Assembly: GCF_900112815.1 (NCBI RefSeq)
Contig: NZ_FOND01000019.1
Location: forward strand, 1-64,000
Reading direction: 5' to 3'
Source: Blastococcus tunisiensis
Lineage (GTDB): Bacteria > Actinomycetota > Actinomycetes > Mycobacteriales > Geodermatophilaceae
Length of the DNA: 64,000 nucleotides
In this document: piece after piece, positions 18,904 to 29,407 of the stretch
Layout: the number at the start of each line of letters is the position of its first letter
Numbering within the stretch: position 1 is the stretch's first letter
The notes under the pieces: generated by a model
What the model saw: only the letters and a program-made list of their open reading frames with translations
The model's database searches: none
What the model was told of the DNA's origin: nothing
Program-made: the position numbers and the translations under genes

Positions 18904-20396
18904 CCGGGCGTCTCTTCGGCGTCGGGCTCGGCCCCGGCGATCCCGAGCTGGTCACCGTCAAGGCCGCCCGGCTCATCGGCGCCGCGGACGTCGTCGCCTT
19001 CCACGCTGCGCAGCACGGCCGCTCGGTGGCTCGCGCCGTGGCCGCCCCCTACCTGCGCGAGGGGCAGATCGAGGAACTGCTGATCTACCCGGTCACGACC
19101 GAGACCACCGACCACCCCGGTGGCTACCAGGGCGCCATCGACGAGTTCTACGAGACCGCCGCCGCCCGGCTGGCAGCGCATCTGGACGCCGGGCGGACCG
19201 TGGTCGTGCTCGCCGAGGGCGACCCGTTCTTCTACGGCTCCTACATGCACATGCACAAGCGGCTCGCCCGCCGGTACCCGACCGAGGTCGTGCCCGGGGT
19301 GACCAGCGTCAGCGGCGCCGCGGCGGCCGTCGGCCGACCGTTGGTCGAGCGCGACGAGGTGCTCACCGTGCTGCCGGGCACCCTTGGCGCGGACAAGCTC
19401 ACCGAGTGGCTGGCCACCACCGACTCCGCAGCGGTGCTGAAGCTCGGCCGCACGTTTCCGGAGGTCCGCGAGGCGTTCGACCGGGCCGGCGTCCTGGACC
19501 GGGCCATCTACGTCGAGCGGGCGAGCACCGACCGGCAGCGCACGATGCCCCTGGCCGACGTCGACCCCGCGAGCGTCCCGTACTTCTCGCTCGCCCTGCT
19601 GCCGAGCCCGCTGACCGACGCGACTGTCGCGCCCTACCGGCCGGCGGCCGGCGAGGGGCACGTGGGCGAGGTCGTCGTCGTCGGGCTGGGCCCTGGCGCG
19701 CGCAGCTGGACGACGCCCGAGGCCGCCGACGCCCTCGCCTGCGCCGACGTCCTCATCGGCTACGGCCCGTACCTGGACCGGGTGGCGGTCAACCCGCGCC
19801 AAGAGCGCTTCCCCAGCGACAACCGGGTCGAGGCCGACCGCGCGGCGCACGCGCTGGAGCTCGCGCAGGCGGGACGGCGCGTGGCGGTGGTCTCCAGCGG
19901 GGACCCGGGGATCTTCGCGATGGCGGCCGCCGTCCTCGAGGTGGCCGAGCGGCCGGAGTTCGCGGGCATCCTGGTGCGGATCGTGCCCGGGCTGACGGCC
20001 GCGCAGGCCGTGGCCGCCAAGGTGGGCGCCCCCCTGGGCCACGACTTCTGCGTGCTGTCCCTGTCCGACGTCCTCAAGCCGTGGGACGTCGTCGTCGACC
20101 GGCTCCGCCACGCGGCCGCTGCCGACCTGGTGATCGCCCTCTACAACCCGCGGTCGAAGCACCGGCCGCATCAGCTCGGCGAGGCGCAGAAGGTCCTCCT
20201 CGAGAGCCGCTCGCCCGACACGGTCGTCGTGGTCGGGCGCGACGTCGGCGGGCCGAAGGAACAGCTGATCGTGACCTCGCTCGGCGACCTCGACCCGGAG
20301 ACCGTCGACATGCGCTGCCTGCTGCTGATCGGCTCCTCGCAGACCCGGGTCAGTCCAGCCGGGCGGGTCTACTCCCCCCGCACGTATCCAGGGTGA
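18900..20396 (+). CDS. cobIJ: Fused precorrin-2 C20- and precorrin-3B C17-methyltransferase
   Basis: A 498-residue fusion of two tetrapyrrole methylases. Residues 1-240 are CobI ([42 protein letters not shown]). Residues about 255-498 are CobJ ([57 protein letters not shown]). Each half has the SAM-binding GDP motif. The fusion is common in actinobacteria. Third gene of the cobG operon; nothing follows on this strand for 1 kb. Confidence 0.97.
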   Translation: MTGRLFGVGLGPGDPELVTVKAARLIGAADVVAFHAAQHGRSVARAVAAPYLREGQIEELLIYPVTTETTDHPGGYQGAIDEFYETAAARLAAHLDAGRTVVVLAEGDPFFYGSYMHMHKRLARRYPTEVVPGVTSVSGAAAAVGRPLVERDEVLTVLPGTLGADKLTEWLATTDSAAVLKLGRTFPEVREAFDRAGVLDRAIYVERASTDRQRTMPLADVDPASVPYFSLALLPSPLTDATVAPYRPAAGEGHVGEVVVVGLGPGARSWTTPEAADALACADVLIGYGPYLDRVAVNPRQERFPSDNRVEADRAAHALELAQAGRRVAVVSSGDPGIFAMAAAVLEVAERPEFAGILVRIVPGLTAAQAVAAKVGAPLGHDFCVLSLSDVLKPWDVVVDRLRHAAAADLVIALYNPRSKHRPHQLGEAQKVLLESRSPDTVVVVGRDVGGPKEQLIVTSLGDLDPETVDMRCLLLIGSSQTRVSPAGRVYSPRTYPG

Positions 20397-20709
20397 GGCC
20401 TGGCGTCGTCATGACACTTGCGGGTCGAAGGCCGGAACGTAGACCCGTGCTCGTGTCTTGCCGACCGCCCGAACCAGACCCTCGGACGTGAGCCGGTTCG
20501 AATTTCTGAATCATGGACCGATCCCGGAGCTCTGCTCGAAGAATCCTTCAAGATTCCCCAATGATGGCGCCAGGTCCGCCCCTCGCGGTCGTGGATCCTC
20601 ACGACCGGACCGGGCTTACCCTCCACCGACGTGTCCGCCACGGCAGCGACGTCGTGCCCCGATCGGCGCCGGGCCGCGAGCCGTTATCGGGTGCGAAGTT
20701 CGGGGCGGC
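20397..20709. other. Intergenic stretch with no gene seen
   Basis: These 313 bases separate the convergent ends of cobIJ and cobK. Open frames here have no coding character. A weak 5-bp hairpin GAATC/GATTC with loop CTTCAA lies near 20541-20556 and could help termination, but it lacks a U-tract. I see nothing else. Confidence 0.6.
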
Positions 20710-21441
20710 TCACCGGTTGCGCAGCCAAGTCAGCGCATCCTCCACGGTGGCGACCGTCAGAACGCCGGGCGGCACCGGGGGGCGGCGGACCAGCACCACC
20801 GGCAGCCCCAGCTCACGGGCTGCGGTGAGCTTCGCCGCAGTCATGTCACCGCCGCTGTCCTTGGTGACGACGACGTCGACGCCGTGCTGCCGCATCAGCG
20901 CCAGCTCGTCGGTGACGGTGAACGGACCCCGGGCGAGTACCACGGTGGTGCGCTCCGGCAGCGGCGGCGACGGCGGGTCGACCGACCGGACCACGCACCG
21001 GGCGGTCAGCCCGGCGAAGGCGGCCAGGCCCAGTCGACCGGTGGTGAGGAAGACGGAACCGAAGCCGGCCACCGCGACCGCAGCCTCGGCCAGCGAATCC
21101 ACCCAACGCCAGTCGTCGCCGGGCTGGGGGAACCAGCCCGGTCGCTGCAGCCGCAGCAACGGAACGCCGGTGAGGTCAGCCGCCGCGAGCGCGGACGCGG
21201 TCATCGTGGCGGCGAAGGGGTGGGTCGCGTCCACCATCGACTGCACAGGATGCGACTGCAGCCAGGCGGCCAGCCCGGCCGCGCCGCCGAACCCGCCGAT
21301 GCGCACCTCGCCCGGCGGCAGCAGCGGGTCGGCCACCCTCCCGGCCAGCGAGCTCAGCACGTCGGCACCCTCGGCAACCAGCGCCGTGGCCAGCCGCCGC
21401 GCCTCCCCGGAGCCCCCGAGGATCAGCACCCGGCCGGTCAC
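20710..21441 (-). CDS. cobK: Precorrin-6A reductase
   Basis: A 243-residue NADPH-dependent reductase of the corrin ring. Marks are VLILGGSGEARRLA at the N-terminus, DATHPFAATMTASA near residue 70, LLRLQRPGWF, VFLTTGRLGLAAF near 130, and VVTKDSGGDMTAAKL near 190. The start is GTG 21441. It is divergent from cbiD, with 26 bases between the two starts, so the promoters must be shared or overlapping. Confidence 0.95.
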   Translation of the reverse strand: MTGRVLILGGSGEARRLATALVAEGADVLSSLAGRVADPLLPPGEVRIGGFGGAAGLAAWLQSHPVQSMVDATHPFAATMTASALAAADLTGVPLLRLQRPGWFPQPGDDWRWVDSLAEAAVAVAGFGSVFLTTGRLGLAAFAGLTARCVVRSVDPPSPPLPERTTVVLARGPFTVTDELALMRQHGVDVVVTKDSGGDMTAAKLTAARELGLPVVLVRRPPVPPGVLTVATVEDALTWLRNR

Positions 21442-21467
21442 GCGCGTGTCCCGTGCATGCTGATCAC

Positions 21468-22562
21468 GTGACCGACGCGGGCAGGGAGCGCAGCACCGGA
21501 CTGCGCTACGGGTGGACGACGGGAGCCTGCGCGACCGCCGCCACGACCGCCGCCTACACCGCGCTGCTCACCGGGGAGTTCCCCGACCCGGTGCAGATCG
21601 ACCTCCCCCACGACAAGCACCCGGCCTTCGCGCTGGCCCGCGAGCTGCTCAAGGACGGCGCGGCCACCGTCGGCATCGTCAAGGACGCCGGCGACGACCC
21701 GGATGTCACGCACGGCGCGCTGGTGTCGGCCCGGGTGACCCACGGCGCCCCCGGCAGCGGCGTCGCGTTCCGGGCCGGGGAGGGAGTCGGCACGGTGACG
21801 AAGCCGGGGCTGCCGCTGGCCGTCGGCGAACCGGCGATCAACCCGATGCCACGGCGGTTCATCCGCGAGCACGTGGCCGCCGTGGCCGCGGCGCACGGCG
21901 GCACCGGCGACGTCGTCGTGGAGCTCTCGGTCGAGAACGGTGCGGAGCTGGCCCGGAAGACGTGGAACCCGCGGCTCGGGATTCTCGGCGGGCTGTCGAT
22001 CCTGGGCACTACCGGCGTCGTCGTCCCCTACTCCTGCTCGTCGTGGATCGACTCGATCCGCCGCGGCATCGACGTCGCCCGCGCCGCCGGGCACCGGCAC
22101 GTGGCCGGCTGCACGGGCAGCACGAGCGAGCGCGTGGTCGCCGAGCTCTACGCGTTGCCCGAGGACGCGCTGCTGGACATGGGCGACTTCGCCGGCGCCG
22201 TCCTCAAGTACCTGCGCCGCCATCCCGTGCCGCGGCTGACCATCGCCGGAGGCATCGGGAAGCTCGCCAAGCTCGCCGACGGCCACCTCGACCTGCACTC
22301 GGGCCGCTCGCAGGTGTCGCCGGAGTTCCTCGCGTCGCTGGTGGCCGGTGCCGGCGGGCCGGCGACGCTCGTGGCGGGCGTGCGGAGCGCCAACACCGCG
22401 CTCGATGCGCTGCAGCAGTGCCAGGCAGCGGGGCTGCCACTGGGCGACCTGGTCGCCGCGGGGGCCCGCGAGACTGCGCTCGGCGTGCTCCAGGGCGCTC
22501 CGGTCGAGGTCGTCGACGTCGTGGTGATCGACCGCGCGGGCTCGATCGTCGGCCGCGCGTAG
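21468..22562 (+). CDS. cbiD: Precorrin-5B C1-methyltransferase (CbiD-type)
   Basis: About 364 residues. CbiD methylates C1 of the corrin ring and belongs to a family distinct from the CobF methylase of the classical aerobic route. Marks are LRYGWTTGACATAAT near the N-terminus, VVELSVENGAELARKTWNPR, GGLSILGTTGVV, and the TIAGGIGKLAKLADGHLDLH stretch (quoted in part) near residue 260. GTG 21468 is preferred since homologues start just before the LRYGWTTG block; GTG 21453 is also possible. No CobF or full CbiG is seen in the window, so CbiD probably serves C1 methylation in an otherwise aerobic pathway. Confidence 0.95.
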   Translation: MTDAGRERSTGLRYGWTTGACATAATTAAYTALLTGEFPDPVQIDLPHDKHPAFALARELLKDGAATVGIVKDAGDDPDVTHGALVSARVTHGAPGSGVAFRAGEGVGTVTKPGLPLAVGEPAINPMPRRFIREHVAAVAAAHGGTGDVVVELSVENGAELARKTWNPRLGILGGLSILGTTGVVVPYSCSSWIDSIRRGIDVARAAGHRHVAGCTGSTSERVVAELYALPEDALLDMGDFAGAVLKYLRRHPVPRLTIAGGIGKLAKLADGHLDLHSGRSQVSPEFLASLVAGAGGPATLVAGVRSANTALDALQQCQAAGLPLGDLVAAGARETALGVLQGAPVEVVDVVVIDRAGSIVGRA

Positions 22563-22567
22563 GTGGT

Positions 22568-23308
22568 TCACCGGGGACGCGTCGTCGAGTAGAGGTGGCT
22601 GTCAGGGAACTCCGCCGCGCCGAGCACCGCGCCGACGATCACCACCGCCGTCCGCCGCACCCCCGCGGCCTCGACCTGCGCCGCGATGTCGGCCACGGTG
22701 CCGCGCAGGATCAGCTCGTCGTCCCGGCTGGCGCGGGCGACGACCGCGACCGGGCAGTCCGCCCCGTAGTTCGGGATCAGCTCGGGCACCAGCTCGGCGA
22801 TCCGCTGCACGGCCAGGTGGAGCACGAGCGTCGCACGGGAGGCGCCGAGGATGGCGAGGTCCTCCCCCGGTGGCATCGGCGTCGAGCGGGCCGACGTGCG
22901 GGTCAGGATGACCGTCTGCCCCACGCCCGGCACGGTCAGCTCCCGCTTCAGGGAGGCGGCCGCGGCGGCGAAAGCCGGCACGCCCGGGACGACGTCGTAA
23001 GGAACGCCAGCCGCGTCGAGCCGGCGCATCTGCTCGGCCATCGCGCTGTAGACCGACGGGTCACCCGAGTGCAGCCGGGCGACGTCCAGCCGGGCTTCCT
23101 GGGCGGCGACGAGCTCGGCGGTGATCTGGTCGAGGTCGAGGTCCGCGGTGTCGACCAGCCGGGCTCCGGCGGGTGCGGTGTCCAGCAGCTCCCGGGGCAC
23201 CAGCGCTCCGGCGTACAGGCAGACCGGTGAGGCGGCGATGATCCTGGCGGCCCGCACGGTGATCAGATCGGCCGCGCCCGGCCCCGCACCGATGAAGTGC
23301 ACCGTCAC
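22568..23308 (-). CDS. cobM: Precorrin-4 C11-methyltransferase
   Basis: A 246-residue tetrapyrrole methylase. Marks are VHFIGAGPGAADLITVRA, CLYAGALVP near residue 30, ARLHSGDPSVYSA near 78, DVVPGVPAFAAAAA near 105, LTRTSARSTPMP near 135 and the SRATLVLHLAV stretch near 155. The GTG start at 23308 overlaps the cobL stop by four bases, so cobL-cobM is one minus-strand operon. It ends five bases from the convergent cbiD. Confidence 0.97.
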   Translation of the reverse strand: MTVHFIGAGPGAADLITVRAARIIAASPVCLYAGALVPRELLDTAPAGARLVDTADLDLDQITAELVAAQEARLDVARLHSGDPSVYSAMAEQMRRLDAAGVPYDVVPGVPAFAAAAASLKRELTVPGVGQTVILTRTSARSTPMPPGEDLAILGASRATLVLHLAVQRIAELVPELIPNYGADCPVAVVARASRDDELILRGTVADIAAQVEAAGVRRTAVVIVGAVLGAAEFPDSHLYSTTRPR

Positions 23309-24537
23309 GGCTTGATCACCGACCAGATCGTCACGGGCATCGCGGGCTTCCAGCCGGTGAACCGGCCGACCGGCTCGGCTCGTTGCAGGCCGATCCGTAC
23401 GAGGTCCCCACCCACGCGGGCGAACCAGCCGGCCAACACCGCCTCGCTCTCCACGGTCACCGCGTTGGCGACCAGCCGCCCCCCGGCCGGGAGGGCCACC
23501 CAGCAGGCCTCGAACAGGCCCGGTGTGGTGAGCCCGCCGCCGATGAAGACCGCATCAGGGTCGGGCAGCCCGAACAGCACCTCCGGGGCCCGCCCCTGGA
23601 CCACGCGCAGCGCGGGGACGCCGAGGCTCGCGGCGTTGCGCCCGATCCGCCCGGCGCGCTCGGCCGAGGCCTCGATCGCCACGGCGCGGCACGTCGGATG
23701 GGCCCGCATCCACTCGACGCCGATCGACCCCGAGCCCGCGCCGACGTCCCACAGGACCTGGCCCGGGATGGGCGCCAGCCGGGCGAGGGCGACCACCCGC
23801 ACCTCGGACCTGGTGAGCTGCCCGTCGGACTCGTAGACCTCGTCGGGCAGCCCGGGGGTGGTGGGCAGAGGGACGGTGCCGGGGTCGGCCCGGCACTCGA
23901 GGGCCGTGATCGCCAGCGCGGGCCCCGGCCCGTCCCAGGCCGCCGCGGTGCCCGAGTGAGTGGACTCGTCGGGCCCGCCCAGCCCGCCGAGAACGGTGAC
24001 CCGGCTCTGCCCGTAGCCGCGGGCCGTCAGCAGCGCGGCCACCTGCGCCGGGGTGTCGCCGTCGGAACCGAGCACCAGCAGCCGCCTGCCGGGCTGCACG
24101 TGCGGGTGCAGCAGCTCCAGGGCACGGCCCACCAGGCTGACGACCTGAGTCTCCTCGACCGCCCACCCCAGCCGCGCGCAGGCCAGCGACACCGACGACG
24201 GCGCGGGGAGCACCCGCACGCGGTCGGCACCGAGCAGGCGGGTCAGCGTCGTGCCGACGCCCGACAGCATCGGGTCGCCGCTGGCGAGGACGACGAGCGC
24301 GCGGCCGGCGTGGCGCTCGACCAGACCCGCCAGCGCCTCGAGCATCGGGGACGGCCAGGGCACCCGCTCGACCGGGACCGACGCGGGCACCAGCGCCAGC
24401 TGGCGCGCACTGCCCACCGCCACCTCGGCCCGCTCGATCTCCGCGCACGAGGCCGGCGCCAACCCGGCCCAGCCGTCGGCACCGATGCCGACCACCACGA
24501 CGGGCGGGTGGCCGTCCAGACGGGGAAGCGGGCGCAT
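23305..24537 (-). CDS. cobL: Precorrin-6Y C5,15-methyltransferase (decarboxylating), CbiE-CbiT fusion
   Basis: About 410 residues with two domains. The N-terminal CbiE half (VVVGIGADGWAGLAP, LVVLASGDPMLSGVG, LPAPSSVSLACARLGW) methylates C5 and C15. The C-terminal CbiT half (residues ~225 on) is a Rossmann methyltransferase (LTRSEVRVVALARLAP, LWDVGAGSGSIGVEW, AIEASAERAGRI, VFIGGG) that decarboxylates C12 acetate. ATG 24537 is preferred; a GTG at 24579 would run almost into the divergent cobD start. It overlaps cobM by four bases. Confidence 0.96.
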   Translation of the reverse strand: MRPLPRLDGHPPVVVVGIGADGWAGLAPASCAEIERAEVAVGSARQLALVPASVPVERVPWPSPMLEALAGLVERHAGRALVVLASGDPMLSGVGTTLTRLLGADRVRVLPAPSSVSLACARLGWAVEETQVVSLVGRALELLHPHVQPGRRLLVLGSDGDTPAQVAALLTARGYGQSRVTVLGGLGGPDESTHSGTAAAWDGPGPALAITALECRADPGTVPLPTTPGLPDEVYESDGQLTRSEVRVVALARLAPIPGQVLWDVGAGSGSIGVEWMRAHPTCRAVAIEASAERAGRIGRNAASLGVPALRVVQGRAPEVLFGLPDPDAVFIGGGLTTPGLFEACWVALPAGGRLVANAVTVESEAVLAGWFARVGGDLVRIGLQRAEPVGRFTGWKPAMPVTIWSVIKP

Positions 24538-24580
24538 GTCCGCCGATCCTAGGGACGGGCGTTTCTCGGGGCTTGACACG

Positions 24581-25543
24581 ATGACCGGCGTGATGGCTCT
24601 GGCGCGACGTTCCTCGACCGCGACCGGGCTGGCCCTCGGGGTGGCCGCGGACCTGCTGCTGACCGATCCCGGGAGACGTCATCCGGTAGCCGGGTTCGGC
24701 GCCATCGCCACCGCGCTCGAGAGCCGGGTCTGGCGCGACTCCCGCCCGGTGGGCACCTGGTACGCGCTGGCTCTGACAGGGGCGGCGATCACCCTCGGCG
24801 CCGCACTGGACCTGTGCACCCGACGGCTGCCGCTGGCGCGCGTCCTCGTCACCGCGGCGGCCGCGTGGACCGTGCTGGGCGGCACGTCGCTCGGCCGGAC
24901 CGCGGTGGCGACGCACCGCGCGCTGGACAGCGGCGACGTCCTCGCCGCCCGCGCCGTCCTGCCCTCGCTGGCCGGGCGCGACCCGAGCGGTCTCGGCGAG
25001 CCCGAACTTGCCCGGGCCACCGTGGAGTCGGTCGCGGAGAACACCGCCGACGCGGCCGTCGCCCCGCTGTTCTGGGGCGCGGTCGCCGGCATCCCGGGAC
25101 TCCTCGGCTACCGGGCGGTCAACACCCTCGATGCGATGGTCGGGCACCGGTCGCCCCGCTACGCCCGCTTCGGCTGGGCGGCCGCCCGGCTCGACGACGT
25201 CGCCAACTGGCTGCCCGCCCGGATCACCGCCGCGCTGACCGTGGCGTGCGCGCCCGCGGTCGGCGGCTCGGCCGCCGGCGCCCGGCGCGCCTGGATGCGG
25301 GACGGCGCCGCGCACCCCAGCCCCAACTCCGGCCGGTGCGAGGCCGCGCTCGCCGGCGCCCTGGGACTGCGCCTGGGGGGGCGGAACGTCTACGGCGGCC
25401 GGGTCGAGGACCGGCCCTCCCTCGGGAGCGGCCTCCCGCCGGCGGGCCCGGACATCCTCCGCGCCGTCCGGCTCTCCCGAGCGGTGTGGCTCTCCGCCGC
25501 GGCCCTCGCCGTCCTCGCCCGCCTGGCCGGGCGGCGGGCATGA
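24581..25543 (+). CDS. cobD: Adenosylcobinamide-phosphate synthase
   Basis: A 320-residue membrane protein of the CbiB/CobD family, which attaches (R)-1-amino-2-propanol phosphate to adenosylcobyric acid. Marks are [17 protein letters not shown] near residue 25, [18 protein letters not shown] near 145 (the family core), and [18 protein letters not shown] near 170, with hydrophobic helices around. ATG 24581 gives a short leader; ATG 24593 is possible. It overlaps cobQ by four bases. The amino donor phosphate would come from CobC at 31775. Confidence 0.95.
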   Translation: MTGVMALARRSSTATGLALGVAADLLLTDPGRRHPVAGFGAIATALESRVWRDSRPVGTWYALALTGAAITLGAALDLCTRRLPLARVLVTAAAAWTVLGGTSLGRTAVATHRALDSGDVLAARAVLPSLAGRDPSGLGEPELARATVESVAENTADAAVAPLFWGAVAGIPGLLGYRAVNTLDAMVGHRSPRYARFGWAAARLDDVANWLPARITAALTVACAPAVGGSAAGARRAWMRDGAAHPSPNSGRCEAALAGALGLRLGGRNVYGGRVEDRPSLGSGLPPAGPDILRAVRLSRAVWLSAAALAVLARLAGRRA

Positions 25544-27030
25544 GCGGGGCGCTGCTCGTCGCGGGCACGACGTCGGACGCCGGCAAGTCCGTCGTCACCG
25601 CCGGGATCTGCCGCTGGCTGGTCCGCCAGGGGGTCTCGGTAGCTCCGTTCAAGGCGCAGAACATGAGCAACAACTCGATGGTCACCGCCGACGGCGCGGA
25701 GATCGGCCGCGCCCAGGTCATGCAGGCGGCGGCCGCCCGCGTCGAGCCCGAGGCGGCGATGAACCCGGTGCTGCTGAAGCCCGGCGGCGACAACAGCAGC
25801 CAGGTGGTCGTGCTGGGCCGGGTGGTCGCCGACGTCACCGCCCGGTCCTACCGGCCGATGAAGGGCGCGCTTCTCGAGCAGGTGCTGCACTGCCTGGCCG
25901 ACCTCCGGGCCCGCTTCGACGTCGTCATCTGCGAGGGCGCCGGATCACCCACCGAGATCAACCTGCGGGCCGACGACATCGCCAACATGGGGCTGGCCCG
26001 GGCGGCGGACCTGCCCGTGGTCGTGGTCGGGGACATCGACCGCGGCGGGATCTTTCCCGCCCTGTACGGCACCGTGGCCCTGATGCCGCCGGAAGATCAG
26101 CGGCTGGTGGCCGGGTTCCTGGTCAACAAGTTCCGCGGCGACGTCGGGCTGCTCACACCCGGCCTGGAGGAGCTGGCCCGACTGACCGGGCGGCCGACAC
26201 TGGGCGTGCTGCCGTGCCTGGCCGGCCTGCACCTCGACGTCGAGGACTCCCTGGGCCTGCCCGCCACCGGCACCGCCGGGCCACCCGCGCACGGGGAGGA
26301 CGTGCTGCGGATCTCGGTGGCCCGGTTCCCGCGACTGTCGAACTTCACCGACCTCGACGCCCTCGCCGCCGAGCCCGGTGTGCTCGTCCGGTACGCCACC
26401 CGCCCGGAGGAGATCGCCGACGCCGATCTGGTGATCCTGCCGGGCACCCGCTCCACCGTCACGGACCTGGCGTGGCTCCGGGAGACCGGTCTGGCCGACG
26501 CGGTCCTACGGCGCGCGGCCGCCGGGGCGCCGGTCCTGGGCATCTGCGGGGGCTATCAGATGCTGGCCCGGACCATTCGCGACGAGGTGGAGTCCCGGGC
26601 GGGCACCGTGCCCGGCCTGGGGCTCCTGCCGGCCGATGTCCACTTCGCCCGCGAGAAGACGCTCGGCCGGCCGGTCGGACGGGCCCTCGGCGAGCAGGTG
26701 CACGGCTACGAGATCCACCACGGGGTCGTCACCGTCGACGACGCGGCGGAACCGTTCCTCGACGGCGCAGCCTCGGGCTCCGTTTGGGGGACGACCTGGC
26801 ACGGGGCGCTCGAGAACGACGGTTTCCGTCGCGCCTTCCTCACCGAGGTCGCCCGGACCACCGGCCGGCGCTTCGTGGCGGCGCCGGACACGAGCTTCGC
26901 CGCCGTCCGGGAGGAGCGCCTCGACCGGCTCGGAAACCTCGTCGCCGAACACGCCGACACCGATGCCCTGTGGCGGCTGATCGAGTCCGGCCCGCCGGCG
27001 GGCCTGCCGATGCTCCCGCCCGGGGCCTGA
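25540..27030 (+). CDS. cobQ: Adenosylcobyric acid synthase (glutamine-hydrolysing)
   Basis: A 496-residue amidotransferase that adds four amides to adenosylcobyrinic a,c-diamide. The N-terminal P-loop domain shows [12 protein letters not shown] and [13 protein letters not shown], with [12 protein letters not shown] near residue 130 and [15 protein letters not shown] near 165. The C-terminal class I-like glutaminase has the nucleophile in GICGGYQM near 335 and the histidine region GYEIHHG near 390. ATG overlaps cobD by four bases. A cobalamin riboswitch for the next gene follows. Confidence 0.97.
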   Translation: MSGALLVAGTTSDAGKSVVTAGICRWLVRQGVSVAPFKAQNMSNNSMVTADGAEIGRAQVMQAAAARVEPEAAMNPVLLKPGGDNSSQVVVLGRVVADVTARSYRPMKGALLEQVLHCLADLRARFDVVICEGAGSPTEINLRADDIANMGLARAADLPVVVVGDIDRGGIFPALYGTVALMPPEDQRLVAGFLVNKFRGDVGLLTPGLEELARLTGRPTLGVLPCLAGLHLDVEDSLGLPATGTAGPPAHGEDVLRISVARFPRLSNFTDLDALAAEPGVLVRYATRPEEIADADLVILPGTRSTVTDLAWLRETGLADAVLRRAAAGAPVLGICGGYQMLARTIRDEVESRAGTVPGLGLLPADVHFAREKTLGRPVGRALGEQVHGYEIHHGVVTVDDAAEPFLDGAASGSVWGTTWHGALENDGFRRAFLTEVARTTGRRFVAAPDTSFAAVREERLDRLGNLVAEHADTDALWRLIESGPPAGLPMLPPGA

Positions 27031-27079
27031 CCCGCCGGTGGTCGACGGGCGGGTGTCGGGCGACGACGCGGACATGGTC

Positions 27080-27265
27080 TGATAGCCGGGCCACACGCGA
27101 CGGCAGTGGAGGAAGCCCGGTGAGATTCCGGGCGCGGTCCCGCCACTGTGACCGGGGAGTCCGCCCCCAAGCACGGCCACTGCACCAGAGGGGTTCTCCC
27201 CTCCGAGGCGGGAAGGTCGGGAACGGGCGTCGATCCGGGAGCCAGGAGACTCTCGCCGTCGTCCC
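27080..27265 (+). promoter_or_regulatory. Cobalamin riboswitch upstream of chlID
   Basis: Blocks in order: GGAGGAAGCCCGGTGAGATTCC, GCGGTCCCGCCACTGTGACC with the B12 box at 27142-27148, a long variable arm, GGGAAGGTCGGGAACGGGCG and GATCCGGGAGCCAGGAGAC. It sits about 60 bases before the GTG start of the chelatase subunit and probably governs the whole chlID-cobO-cobB-cobE-cobC-cobT-cysG run, whose genes are spaced by one base or overlap. Confidence 0.94.
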
Positions 27266-27324
27266 TGCCACCTCCGGGCGTGGACACCCGGGGAGAGGAC
27301 GCGTCCTATGCGCGGTCGACCCGC

Positions 27325-29406
27325 GTGACCTACCCCTTCGGCGCCGTCGTCGGCATGGACGACATGCGGCTGGCGCTGTTGCTCAACGCCGTCTCACCCG
27401 CCATCGGCGGTGTGCTCGTCCGCGGCGAGAAGGGCACCGCCAAGTCCACGACGGTCCGCGCCCTGGCCGCCGTCCTGCCGCCCGTCGACGTCGTTCCAGG
27501 CTGCCGCTTCGCCTGCGAGCCCGCCGCGCCGGACCCCGGCTGCCCGGACGGTCCGCACTCCGCCACTCCCCGTGACCTTCCGGCGCCCGGCCAGACCCGC
27601 CCGGCCCGTCTGGTGGAACTGCCCGTGGGTGCCTCCGAGGACCGGGTCGTCGGGTCCCTGGACCTCGAGCGCGCACTGACCGAGGGGGTCAAGGCCTTCG
27701 AGCCGGGCCTGCTCGCAGCGGCCAACCGCGGCGTCCTCTACGTCGACGAGGTCAACCTGCTGCACGACCACCTGGTCGACCTCCTCCTGGACGCCGCCGC
27801 GCTGGGCACCGCCTACGTGGAGCGCGAGGGCGTATCGGTGCGGCACGCGGCCCGGTTCCTCCTCGTCGGGACGATGAACCCCGAGGAGGGCGAACTCCGC
27901 CCCCAGCTGCTCGACCGGTTCGGGCTGACCGTGGAGGTGGCCGCCCCCAGGGACCCCGCACAGCGCGCCGAGGTGGTGCGCCGCCGGTTCGCCTACGACG
28001 CCGACCCCGCCCGGTTCGCTGCTTCGTGGGCCGACGAGGAGGTTTCGCTTGCCGCCCGGATCGCCGACGCCCGGGCCCGCCTGCCGCACGTCGTCCTCTC
28101 CGACGACTCACTGCGCCAGGTGACCGCGGTCTGCGCGGCTTTCGACGTGGACGGTCTGCGCGCCGACATCGTCACCGCCCGCGCGGCCATCGCGCACGCT
28201 GCCTGGTGCGGCCGCGAAGCGGTTGACGAGGAGGACGTGCGGGTCGCGGCGCGGCTGGCGCTGCCGCACCGCAGGCGGCGGAACCCGTTCGACGCGCCCG
28301 GTCTGGACGACGAGACCCTGGAGCAGGCCCTCTCCGACGCCCGTCCCGACGACGGCGACCCGGAAGGCGGTGACCCCGATGACAGCGGTCCCAGCGACGG
28401 CGGCCCGTCCGGGGGCGGCCCGCCGCCCGGCGACGATCCCGACGGCCACGATGGCCCTGTCGGCCCTTCCGCCGACGCGCCTGTCTCCGGCCAGAGCGAT
28501 CCGACGACGGCGCCCCGCGGGGAGGGCGGCGAGCGGGCCGACGCCGCGCCGGCACCCGAGCGCGCAGCGGTCGCGCCGTCCGACCCGTTCCGCACCCGAC
28601 GGCTGGAGGTGCCGGGCATCGGCGCGGGCGCGGCCGGGCGGCGGTCGCGTGCGCGGTCGGAGCGCGGGCGCGTCGTGGGGTCGAAGCCCCCCCAGGGCAG
28701 CGTCACCCGGCTGCACCTGATCGGCACCGTGCTCGCGGCCGCGCCGCACCAGGTCGCCCGCGGCCGGCGCGGCCCCGGTCTGCGGATCCAGCGGGAGGAC
28801 CTGCGCCAGTCCACGCTCGAGGGCCGTGAGGGCAACCTGGTCCTGTTCGTCGTCGACGCGAGCGGCTCCATGAGCTCCCGGGCGCGGATGGGCGCGGTCA
28901 AGGGCGCGGTTCTGTCACTGCTGCTGGACGCCTACCAGCGCCGCGACAAGGTCGGCCTGATCACGTTCCGGGGCTCGAACGCCGAGGTCGCGCTGCCGCC
29001 GACATGGTCGGTGGAGGCCGCCGCGGCCCGGCTCACCGACCTACCCACCGGCGGCCGCACCCCGCTCGCCGCCGGACTCCTGCGCGCGCACGAACTGCTG
29101 CGGGTCGAGCGTGTGCGCGATCCGCAGCGCCGCCCATTGCTGGTCGTCGTCACCGACGGCCGGGCCACCGGGGCGCGCGGCGGCAGCCACCTCGCCGACG
29201 CCCACGCCGCGGCCGGCCTGCTGGCGACGGCGGGAACAGCGGGCGTCGTCGTCGACTGCGAGTCCGGGCCGGTCCGGCTCGGACTGGCCAGAACCCTGGG
29301 TGCCCACCTCGGAGCCCAGACCCTCCACCTGGAGGAGCTGGCAGCCGACTCGCTCGCAGCGACGGTCCGCCAGGCCCATCAGATCGCTCCACGGAAGGCT
29401 GCCTGA
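27325..29406 (+). CDS. ChlI-ChlD fused AAA+/VWA chelatase subunit (cobaltochelatase partner)
   Basis: A 693-residue fusion. The AAA+ half has Walker A VRGEKGTAKSTTVRAL near residue 35, a CxxEP-type cysteine loop insert, Walker B YVDEVNLLHDHLVD near 145 and GTMNPEEGELRPQLLDRFGL near 185. A Pro/Gly/Asp-rich linker (about residues 335-420) follows, then a von Willebrand A domain with the MIDAS motif VDASGSMSS near 515 and TDGRATGARGG near 615. In actinobacteria this fusion stands in for CobS/CobT chelatase subunits and works with CobN. GTG 27325 is used because VTYPFGAVVGMDDM is the normal family start. Confidence 0.94.
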   Translation: MTYPFGAVVGMDDMRLALLLNAVSPAIGGVLVRGEKGTAKSTTVRALAAVLPPVDVVPGCRFACEPAAPDPGCPDGPHSATPRDLPAPGQTRPARLVELPVGASEDRVVGSLDLERALTEGVKAFEPGLLAAANRGVLYVDEVNLLHDHLVDLLLDAAALGTAYVEREGVSVRHAARFLLVGTMNPEEGELRPQLLDRFGLTVEVAAPRDPAQRAEVVRRRFAYDADPARFAASWADEEVSLAARIADARARLPHVVLSDDSLRQVTAVCAAFDVDGLRADIVTARAAIAHAAWCGREAVDEEDVRVAARLALPHRRRRNPFDAPGLDDETLEQALSDARPDDGDPEGGDPDDSGPSDGGPSGGGPPPGDDPDGHDGPVGPSADAPVSGQSDPTTAPRGEGGERADAAPAPERAAVAPSDPFRTRRLEVPGIGAGAAGRRSRARSERGRVVGSKPPQGSVTRLHLIGTVLAAAPHQVARGRRGPGLRIQREDLRQSTLEGREGNLVLFVVDASGSMSSRARMGAVKGAVLSLLLDAYQRRDKVGLITFRGSNAEVALPPTWSVEAAAARLTDLPTGGRTPLAAGLLRAHELLRVERVRDPQRRPLLVVVTDGRATGARGGSHLADAHAAAGLLATAGTAGVVVDCESGPVRLGLARTLGAHLGAQTLHLEELAADSLAATVRQAHQIAPRKAA

Positions 29407-29407
29407 G

